A stretch of 11,046 nucleotides of DNA, taken from an uncultured Chloroflexota bacterium. Lineage in GTDB: Bacteria > Chloroflexota > Chloroflexia > Chloroflexales > Roseiflexaceae. How positions within the stretch are numbered: the stretch's first letter is position 1; each line of letters begins with the position of its first letter. The DNA lies in contig CALFIC010000197.1 of the NCBI GenBank assembly GCA_937876225.1, forward strand, positions 1 to 11,046, read 5' to 3'. Shown here one piece after another: positions 1 to 5,668 of the stretch. The notes beneath the pieces were generated by a model that saw only the letters and a program-made list of their open reading frames with translations, did no database searches and had not been told where the DNA came from. The position numbers were made by a program, and so were the translations under genes.

Positions 1-59
1 CGATCTAATTCCCCTTCAATGGCCGCGATCTGGCCCTGCGTCCCGAATGGACGGCCTCG

Positions 60-1277
60 GTGCTCCGAGCCTTTAATGCCAATAAATTTGCCGATCATCC
101 GTTGCCGTTGCGGCTCTGCTATACCGGTCCCGTCTTTCGCTATGAGCGACCCCAGCGCGGTACCTGGCGTCAATTCACCCAAGTGGGTGTCGAAATGATT
201 GGCGCGCCGTCGCCCCGTGGCGATGCCGAAATCCTCGGTTTGGCTTGCGCCGGGCTGGTGCAAGTAGGCATCACCGATTTCCATGTCAATCTCGGCCATA
301 TCGGCATCATTCGCAGTCTGCTCGGTTCGTTGGGGTTGAGCGAACGCACCCGTAGCGTGCTGACCTGGAGCCTCGAGCGTATGCGCACGCGTGGTGTCGA
401 TGCCGTGCGTGATGCCCTGCTCCGCGAAATGGACGGCGAGAGCCAAGGCTTCGATACGGCGATTTTGGCGGGGCTCGACGATGCCCAAGCCGAAGCACTC
501 TTGCTCCACACCTTGCGCTCAATCGGCGTGAATCTGCAGTTTGGCACCCGCCCCCCCGAAGAAATCGTACGGCGCTTGGTGCGTACCATGCGCACCAGCG
601 ACCAACATGCTACGGTCGAACGGGCGATTACATTTTTGGCTGAACTCAGCGCCATCCGTGCCACTCCCCACATCGCCATCAACGCCTTGATCGAGCTGAT
701 TACCCGCTATGATTTGCCCGACCCCGGTGTGGCACAATTGCAGGCCTTGATTACATTGCTGCCGTTGCATGGAGTCGAGAGCGAGCGCGTCACCCTCGAT
801 TTTGGCTTGGGGCGCGGGTTGCACTATTACACCGGCATGATGTTCGAAATCGACGCCCCCAATGGTCTGCAACTTTGCGGCGGTGGGCGCTACGACGAGC
901 TGGTGACTGCCTTGGGTGGCAAACAATCCACCCCCGCCGTGGGCTTCGCCTATGGCCTCGAGCGGGTGGTGCTCGCGGCCCCTACCCCGCAATTCCCCCG
1001 TGCCCAAGGAGTGATGGTCATCCCCCAAGAGAGTGACGCCTATACCTACGCTCTGCATATTGCCCATGGCATGCGGGCCTTGGGGGTGGTGGCGGTGTGC
1101 GAAATGCGCGAGCGGAGCTTGTTCCAACAGCTGCGTGATGCCCAAAAGCGCGGCCTCGTGCCATTGGTTGTCAATGGTGATGATGAAGCCGCCGGTCTGG
1201 TGCAATGGCGCGAACAAGGCGAAATCGTGCGCATGACCATGCTCGATGCCTACCAACGCCTGACGGTGATCTTATGA
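60..1277 (+). CDS. hisZ: HisZ-like ATP phosphoribosyltransferase regulatory subunit (HisRS paralogue), N-terminus missing
   Basis: Class II aminoacyl-tRNA-synthetase fold protein, most likely the regulatory partner of HisG in the first step of histidine synthesis. Residues (from GTG at 60): motif-2-like YTGPVFRYERPQRG at 21-34; QVGVEMIG at 41-48; a DAEIL...LGHIGIIR stretch at 55-85 that is more HisZ- than HisS-like; RGLHYYTG at 252-259, where HisRS has RGLDYYT; CGGGRYDEL at 273-281; AVGFAYGLER at 293-302. Residues about 316-395 resemble the HisRS anticodon-binding domain, which classical HisZ proteins lack. GTG 60 is only the first start after an in-frame stop (TAA 6-8). Bases 21-59 still encode recognisable family sequence (GRDLALRPEWTAS), so some 85 N-terminal residues, including motif 1, must lie further upstream or be disrupted. 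The stop overlaps the next start as ATGA. The alternative is a true histidyl-tRNA synthetase; the his operon context and the Asp-to-His change favour HisZ. Confidence 0.72.
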   Translation: MLRAFNANKFADHPLPLRLCYTGPVFRYERPQRGTWRQFTQVGVEMIGAPSPRGDAEILGLACAGLVQVGITDFHVNLGHIGIIRSLLGSLGLSERTRSVLTWSLERMRTRGVDAVRDALLREMDGESQGFDTAILAGLDDAQAEALLLHTLRSIGVNLQFGTRPPEEIVRRLVRTMRTSDQHATVERAITFLAELSAIRATPHIAINALIELITRYDLPDPGVAQLQALITLLPLHGVESERVTLDFGLGRGLHYYTGMMFEIDAPNGLQLCGGGRYDELVTALGGKQSTPAVGFAYGLERVVLAAPTPQFPRAQGVMVIPQESDAYTYALHIAHGMRALGVVAVCEMRERSLFQQLRDAQKRGLVPLVVNGDDEAAGLVQWREQGEIVRMTMLDAYQRLTVIL

Positions 1278-2200
1278 AATTTGCAATCCTAGGTGCGGGT
1301 GGTGTGGGCGCCTACCTCGGCGCGCGCTTGAGTCGGGCGGGTCACCCCGTGGCCTTGATTGCCCGCGGGGCGCATGCCCACGCCATGCAGACTCAGGGGG
1401 TGACGGTGCAGACGGCCAATGAATCGTGGCAGGCGCGTCCGGCCTTGATTTGTGATGAACCAGCCATGGTGGGGGTGGCCGATGTGGTGATTGTGGCCGC
1501 CAAAAACTATGATTTGGCCGCCGTATTGGCGCATGCTTCACCACTTGTAGGGCCGCGGACGCAGTTTTTGACCCTGCAAAACGGCATCCAAGCCTATGCC
1601 CAAGTGGCAGCCATGTATGGCGCCGAGCGCACCTTGGCGGGATTGATTTATTGTGAACTGAGTATCGAAGCGCCTGGAGTAATCCGCAGTGGCATCGAGC
1701 CGGTGCGCCTGACCTACGGTCCACTCGCGCCGCTGGTGGCATCGCCGTTGGCGCAGGCCCTCGCCCAAGCCTGCAACGATGCGGGCATTCAGATAACGTT
1801 GGTGGCGGATGGGCGCACGGCGGTCTGGAGCAAGGCGATATTTGTGGCGGCCATGAGTGCCGTCAATACGTTGAGTGGCGCGGCGATGGGCCCGCTCCTC
1901 GCTGACCCCGAAGCGGTGGCGTTGTTGACTGCGGCCCTGCGGGAAACGCAATTGGTGGCCGAAGCCGACGGTATTACCTTTGCCGAAGACCCCGTCGCCC
2001 AATCATTGGCCATCGCCCGTGCCATGCCGGCAACTGCCCGTTCGTCGATGGCACGTGACTTCGCTCAAGGCCGCCCCATCGAAGCCGATGCCTTGAGTGG
2101 CGCGATTGTAGCCAAGGGGCGCGCATTAGGCGTGCCTACCCCGATTAATCAAGCGTTGTATGCCTTGTTGCGCTTGCGCATGCAATCACGTGAGGAATAA
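1274..2200 (+). CDS. panE: 2-dehydropantoate 2-reductase family protein (PanE-like)
   Basis: A 308-residue NADPH-dependent ketopantoate reductase, the usual length for the family. PanE reduces 2-dehydropantoate to pantoate for coenzyme A synthesis in the cytoplasm. The Rossmann motif GAGGVGAYLG is at residues 7-16, the LQNG loop at 101-104, the likely catalytic Lys at 187 in WSKAIF, a conserved Asn at 198, and the C-terminal signature RPIEADALSGAIV...GVPTPIN at 267-292 with the conserved Glu270. The ATG at 1274 overlaps the hisZ-like stop (ATGA), so translation is probably coupled. A longer reading from 1205 would lie in the preceding gene and add nothing resembling the family. No panB or panC is nearby, so it may act on pantoate precursors made elsewhere or on another 2-oxoacid; homologues with other 2-oxoacid substrates are known. 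The family call is firm; the substrate is inferred. Confidence 0.85.
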   Translation: MKFAILGAGGVGAYLGARLSRAGHPVALIARGAHAHAMQTQGVTVQTANESWQARPALICDEPAMVGVADVVIVAAKNYDLAAVLAHASPLVGPRTQFLTLQNGIQAYAQVAAMYGAERTLAGLIYCELSIEAPGVIRSGIEPVRLTYGPLAPLVASPLAQALAQACNDAGIQITLVADGRTAVWSKAIFVAAMSAVNTLSGAAMGPLLADPEAVALLTAALRETQLVAEADGITFAEDPVAQSLAIARAMPATARSSMARDFAQGRPIEADALSGAIVAKGRALGVPTPINQALYALLRLRMQSREE

Positions 2201-2204
2201 ACCA

Positions 2205-3011
2205 ATGACACAACTCAAGTGGGGCCATTACACCGACTTACATCCCGATACCCTGGCCCAGATTATGACTGTTACTCCGGTTGCGGTGCTGCCGTGGGGC
2301 GCACTCGAATGGCACGGATCGCATTTACCCCTCGGGATGGACGGGATCGCCGCCCAATATGTGGCCGAGCACGTAGTCCAGCGCACCGGCGGCGTGTTGT
2401 TGCCGATGACATGGTGGCCGATGACCACTTTGCCCCATCGCTTTTCGCTAGCCGTCAAAACTGCTACGTTTGTTGCCATGGTCAATGACATGCTGGATAG
2501 TTTGGCGGGCGCTGGATTTCATACCGTCATCCTCATCAGTGGTCATTACGCCCAAGGACACGAAATCGAGTTGATGAAAATAGCCCTGGCCATGTATGAA
2601 AAAAGTGGCTTACAGGTGTTGACCTTGCCCCCTGCGGCAGTGGTCAACGAAGATTACCTCGATCACGCTGGGCGCTGGGAAACGGCCCAGACTCTGGCGT
2701 TGCGCCCCGATTTGGTGCGCCTCGACCAGCTCGGCGACGCCCCACTCCACCCCCGTGAGTGGGCGGTGCTCGGCGAAGACCCGCGCCTCGCCACTGCCCA
2801 CGAAGGCCAACAAGTGCTCGACGGCGCGGTTGATGGTATCGTGGCGTGGGTGGCCCAGATGCAACAACCGGGCGGCATGGCCACCTTGCATGCCTGGTAC
2901 CACGGCCGGATTTCCGGCTATGCCGGCTATGCGGATAGTTTCTTCAAGACGTCGTGGGAACAAGCTTTGACTGATTGGTGGCGCCAACGTACTGGCGTCG
3001 AAGGGGAATAA
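2205..3011 (+). CDS. Creatininase-family metal-dependent amidohydrolase
   Basis: A 268-residue protein of the creatininase family, whose members (creatininase, MftE, the archaeal FAPy deformylase ArfB) hydrolyse amide or cyclic amide bonds with a two-metal centre. The N-terminal signature is at residues 31-46: WGALEWHGSHLPLGMD, giving likely metal ligands Glu35, His37 and Asp46. A second motif, ISGHYAQGHE (111-120), supplies His114. Further family landmarks are HAGRWETAQTLALRPDLV at 154-171 (with Glu159) and EDPRLATAHEG at 191-201. The second motif differs from the NGHGGN form common in the family and looks closer to the GHY form of creatininase itself. ATG 2205 is chosen because GAGGA at 2191-2195 precedes it and because the first family-like residues follow directly; it begins 4 nt after the panE stop. 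The substrate cannot be read from the sequence. Lying between panE and hisG, it is probably a biosynthetic or salvage enzyme rather than a creatinine degrader. Confidence 0.83.
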   Translation: MTQLKWGHYTDLHPDTLAQIMTVTPVAVLPWGALEWHGSHLPLGMDGIAAQYVAEHVVQRTGGVLLPMTWWPMTTLPHRFSLAVKTATFVAMVNDMLDSLAGAGFHTVILISGHYAQGHEIELMKIALAMYEKSGLQVLTLPPAAVVNEDYLDHAGRWETAQTLALRPDLVRLDQLGDAPLHPREWAVLGEDPRLATAHEGQQVLDGAVDGIVAWVAQMQQPGGMATLHAWYHGRISGYAGYADSFFKTSWEQALTDWWRQRTGVEGE

Positions 3012-3015
3012 CATC

Positions 3016-4014
3016 ATGCCACTACGGTTTGCCATTCCTTCCAAAGGGAGCTTGTACGACGGGACGATGAGTTTTTTTGATAGCTGTGGCTTGCGCATCG
3101 TCCGCCCCAATCCACGCCGCTATACAGCAGCGATTGCGGCCTTGCCCGGGGTTGAGGTGTTGTTGCACCGCCCCGCAGATATTGTTGAAAAAGTTGCCGA
3201 CGGCGAAATTGAAATCGGCGTCAGCGGCCTCGATTTGGTCGAAGAATTACGTGGTGACCGCGACGATTTGCTGGTCATCCACGATGATTTGGGCTATGGC
3301 CGCTGTGAATTAGTGGTGGCCGTTCCCGAAGCCTGGATTGATGTACGCTCGTGGCGCGATTTGGCCGATTTGGCGGCAGAATTGCATGCCTCGGGTCGCA
3401 CGTTGCGGATTGCGACGAAATATGCCGCCTTGATCCGGCGTTTTTGTCAAAGCCACGGGATTAATTCGTTCCGGATTATTGATTCCCAAGGCGCCACCGA
3501 AGCGGCTCCTGGGCTGGGGTATGCCGATATCATCGCCGATATCACCGAAACCGGTACGACGCTCCGTGACAACCAACTCAAAATCGTCGGTGGCCCCATC
3601 CTCAAATCGCAAGCCTGCATCATCGCCTCGCGACGGGTGTTGCGCCAATCGCCTGAAGCGATGGCCACCATCCAGACCATCCTCGAGATGGTCGAAGCGC
3701 GCCGGCGGGCCCGGGCAGTGGTACAAATTACTGCCAATATTGCGGGCACATCGGTGGCCGATGTGGGGCAACGCATCGTGGCCCGCCCCGAATTTGCCGG
3801 CGCCCAAGGTCCCACCATCGCGCCGGTGTGGCCTCGTGAAAACGGTAGCGACGGCATCTACATGGTGACCATGGTCATCCCCCAAGAGCATGTGCTTGCC
3901 ACGGTTCGCCATTTGCGGGCCCTTGGCGGTGATGCCATAGCCGTGATGCCGGCGCATTATTACTTTACCGCTCAGAGCGAAACCTTTGCGCGCATCGTCC
4001 AAGAACTAGCCTAA
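3016..4014 (+). CDS. hisG: ATP phosphoribosyltransferase, long form (HisG)
   Basis: Catalyses condensation of ATP with PRPP to N1-(5-phosphoribosyl)-ATP, the committed and feedback-controlled step of histidine synthesis. Of its 332 residues, 1-235 form the two-lobed catalytic region: IPSKGSL at 7-13, GVSGLDLVEE at 68-77, the PRPP-binding stretch ADITETGTTLRDN at 174-186, and KIVGGPILKSQACI at 189-202. Residues about 235-332 form a C-terminal extension with QGPTIAPVWP at 264-273 and a hydrophobic LRALGGDAIAVMP segment at 300-312, matching the ACT-like histidine-binding domain of long-form HisG. Short-form HisG lacks this domain and depends on HisZ, so its presence beside a HisZ-like gene is unusual. 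The start is ATG 3016, preceded by AAGGGGA (3001-3007), 4 nt after the creatininase-family stop. hisD follows after 27 nt. Function is well supported by motifs. Confidence 0.93.
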   Translation: MPLRFAIPSKGSLYDGTMSFFDSCGLRIVRPNPRRYTAAIAALPGVEVLLHRPADIVEKVADGEIEIGVSGLDLVEELRGDRDDLLVIHDDLGYGRCELVVAVPEAWIDVRSWRDLADLAAELHASGRTLRIATKYAALIRRFCQSHGINSFRIIDSQGATEAAPGLGYADIIADITETGTTLRDNQLKIVGGPILKSQACIIASRRVLRQSPEAMATIQTILEMVEARRRARAVVQITANIAGTSVADVGQRIVARPEFAGAQGPTIAPVWPRENGSDGIYMVTMVIPQEHVLATVRHLRALGGDAIAVMPAHYYFTAQSETFARIVQELA

Positions 4015-4029
4015 TCGTACCCCTACCCC

Positions 4030-4036
4030 AAGGAGG
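4030..4036 (+). promoter_or_regulatory. Strong Shine-Dalgarno site of hisD
   Basis: AAGGAGG with a 5-nt spacer to ATG 4042. It is close to a perfect anti-16S match and the strongest ribosome-binding site on the plus strand. It fixes the hisD start despite the short 27-nt gap after hisG. Confidence 0.8.
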
Positions 4037-4041
4037 ATTGC

Positions 4042-5373
4042 ATGCCGATTCCGATATATACCGATCTCGCCGCCGCCCAAGCCAGTGTGCTTAAACGGGT
4101 GCCGTTCGACGAAGTCGAAGTCACCGAGGCCTTGCTCGACAACATTGCGGCGCGGGTGGGTGAGCGCTTGACGCCTGCGCAAGTGGTAGAGCGCATCGTC
4201 AACGATGTGCGTCAGCGGGGCGATAGTGCCGTGGCCGAATGGAGCCAGCGCCTCGATGGGCATATCCCTACGCAGTGGCTGGTGCCCCAAGAGCGGATTT
4301 TGGCGGCCTGGCAGGCCCAACCGCCGGAATTGCAACAGGCGTTGCAATTGGCGGCCGACCAGATTCGCAATTTTCATAGTAAACAACATCATCAGTCGTG
4401 GATGGATGTCACCAGCGAAGGCACCATGGGGCAGTTAGTCGTCCCCATGGAACGAGTAGGGATTTATGTGCCGGGTGGCAGTGCCCCCTTGCCGTCGACC
4501 TTGCTGATGGCAGCCATCCCGGCCCGCGTGGCTGGGGTGTCACAAATCGTCGTTTGTTCGCCGGTACAACGCGCGAGTGGTGAAATCGCCGATATCGTGT
4601 TGGCGGCGGCCTATGTGGCTGGCGTCGACCAGGTATTGCGCATCGGTGGTGCCCAAGCCATCGCTGCTATGGCCTTTGGCACGGAGCAAGTGGCCCGAGT
4701 CGACAAAATCGCGGGTCCGGGGAATTTGTTTGTGGTGCTGGCCAAACGCATGGTGTATGGCGCCGTCGGCATCGAAAGCCTGCCGGGCCCTACCGAGACC
4801 TTGGTGATTGCCGATGCCAACGCCAATCCGGCCTACGTGGCGGCAGATTTGTTGGCCCAAGCCGAACATGTGCAGGCTGCCGCGATTTTGGTGACTACCG
4901 ACATGGCGATGGCGCAGGCCGTCAAGGCCGAGCTCGCCCGCCAATTGGCAGCCTTGCCCGACAATAGTGGTGCCGCCGAGACCTTGATGTTGCGGAGCGG
5001 CATCGTGGTTGTCCCTGACATGACCACGGCGTTTGTGGTGGCAAATGCTTATGCTCCCGAGCATTTGTGTTTGCTCATCGACCACGCCTGGGATTATCTC
5101 GGTTGGGTGCGCAATGCCGGTGGCGTGTTTATCGGCGAGCAATCGTTCGAAGTGCTGGGTGATTATATCGCCGGCCCGTCGCACATCATGCCGACGGGGG
5201 GCACGGCGCGTTATGCGGCACCGGTGAATGTCGACGATTTCCGCAAAATCATTTCGGTGATTGGACTCAATCAGCATGCGCTGCAACGGATCGGACCTGC
5301 GGCGGCCTTGCTAGCAGATGCCGAGGGACTTCATGCCCATGCCGCCGCTGTGCGGATTCGCCTCGCAGAGTAG
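4042..5373 (+). CDS. hisD: Histidinol dehydrogenase (HisD)
   Basis: Performs the last two steps of histidine synthesis, oxidising L-histidinol to L-histidine with two NAD+ and a catalytic zinc. The 443-residue length is normal. Conserved blocks: YVPGGSAPLPSTLLM at 142-156; GGAQAIAAMAFGT at 202-214; DKIAGPGN at 221-228; LPGPTE at 247-252; SFEVLGDYIAGPSHIMPTGG at 368-387. Zinc ligands can be assigned by spacing to the E. coli enzyme: Gln273 and His276 (AQAEH), Asp374 (GDY) and His433; the 98- and 59-residue spacings match those from E. coli His262 to Asp360 to His419. The catalytic pair is Glu340-His341 (APEHL). All catalytic residues are present, so the enzyme should be active. It probably shares a transcript with hisG and is followed by a possible terminator hairpin. 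Confidence 0.97.
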   Translation: MPIPIYTDLAAAQASVLKRVPFDEVEVTEALLDNIAARVGERLTPAQVVERIVNDVRQRGDSAVAEWSQRLDGHIPTQWLVPQERILAAWQAQPPELQQALQLAADQIRNFHSKQHHQSWMDVTSEGTMGQLVVPMERVGIYVPGGSAPLPSTLLMAAIPARVAGVSQIVVCSPVQRASGEIADIVLAAAYVAGVDQVLRIGGAQAIAAMAFGTEQVARVDKIAGPGNLFVVLAKRMVYGAVGIESLPGPTETLVIADANANPAYVAADLLAQAEHVQAAAILVTTDMAMAQAVKAELARQLAALPDNSGAAETLMLRSGIVVVPDMTTAFVVANAYAPEHLCLLIDHAWDYLGWVRNAGGVFIGEQSFEVLGDYIAGPSHIMPTGGTARYAAPVNVDDFRKIISVIGLNQHALQRIGPAAALLADAEGLHAHAAAVRIRLAE

Positions 5374-5380
5374 TTTTTTT
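5348..5380 (+). terminator. Possible weak intrinsic terminator at the end of hisD
   Basis: An inverted repeat pairs CTGTGCG (5348-5354) with CGCAGAG (5364-5370) across a 9-nt loop; six of seven positions pair, with one G-G mismatch. It is followed by the hisD stop codon and then seven T residues (5374-5380). The hairpin lies inside the last hisD codons. The shape fits a leaky Rho-independent terminator that would reduce, not abolish, readthrough into the yggT gene. The mismatch and the 3-nt gap before the T-run make it weak. Confidence 0.35.
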
Positions 5381-5395
5381 CATTATTAATAATAT

Positions 5396-5401
5396 GGAGG
5401 A
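5396..5401 (+). promoter_or_regulatory. Shine-Dalgarno site that decides the yggT-family start
   Basis: GGAGGA lies 4 nt before ATG 5406. An in-frame ATG at 5394 overlaps this site and would have no ribosome-binding site of its own, so 5406 is the better start. The segment before it (5374-5395) is AT-rich, unlike the rest of the window, and probably keeps the start region unstructured. Confidence 0.7.
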
Positions 5402-5405
5402 AGTC

Positions 5406-5666
5406 ATGGCAGGATATGTAATCAATTTTGTGTTGTTGTTTGTGCGTATTTTTTCGTACGCTATCATTGGGCGGGTAATTATGTCGTGGATTGATCAGCC
5501 GGGTACGATGCGCATTACTATTATTTTGCGCGACATTACCGAACCGGTGTTGGGGCCATTGCGCCGTATCTTGCCAAGCATGGGTGGGCTTGATTTTACC
5601 CCTATCATAGCGATGTTGTTGTTGCAAGCCCTTGAAAGCCTGATTGTGTCAGCAGTAGGGCGGTAA
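5406..5666 (+). CDS. YggT-family small integral membrane protein
   Basis: An 86-residue inner-membrane protein of the YggT family. The family's role is poorly defined; members are often linked to cell division or membrane organisation gene clusters in bacteria and to Ycf19/CCB3 in plastids. It has two hydrophobic segments: residues about 4-25 (ending in FSYAIIGRVIMSW) and about 63-83 (TPIIAMLLLQALESLIVSAV). Between them lies the family signature DITEPVLGPLRRILPSMGGLDFTP (about 41-64), here shortened only by position. The order helix, TEP.L.PLRR.LP..GG.DF.P, helix is diagnostic. The stop is 2 nt before the ATG of the next gene, so the two are probably co-translated. It lies 32 nt after hisD, across an AT-rich segment. 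Family assignment is firm; its job here is not known. Confidence 0.88.
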   Translation: MAGYVINFVLLFVRIFSYAIIGRVIMSWIDQPGTMRITIILRDITEPVLGPLRRILPSMGGLDFTPIIAMLLLQALESLIVSAVGR

Positions 5667-5668
5667 TC

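Noticed and set aside
519..1256. 245-codon open frame on the minus strand
   Set aside because: Antisense to the hisZ-like gene; the translation is rich in His and Gln and matches no domain I recognise.
1205..1273. Longer start for the PanE-like gene
   Set aside because: The added residues (MARTRRNRAHDH...) lie in the preceding gene's coding region and precede a complete Rossmann start MKFAILGAGG. ATG 1274 with the ATGA overlap is the better start.
2160..2204. Longer start for the creatininase-family gene
   Set aside because: This would overlap the end of the PanE-like gene with a Cys-rich segment not typical of the family. ATG 2205 has a GAGGA site at the right distance.
4540..5286. 248-codon open frame on the minus strand
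   Set aside because: Lies wholly antisense to the intact hisD gene, with a His/Arg-rich composition and no recognisable motif. It is explained by codon bias of the sense gene.
5394..5405. Earlier ATG for the YggT-family gene
   Set aside because: The ATG at 5394 overlaps the Shine-Dalgarno sequence that serves ATG 5406 and has no site of its own.
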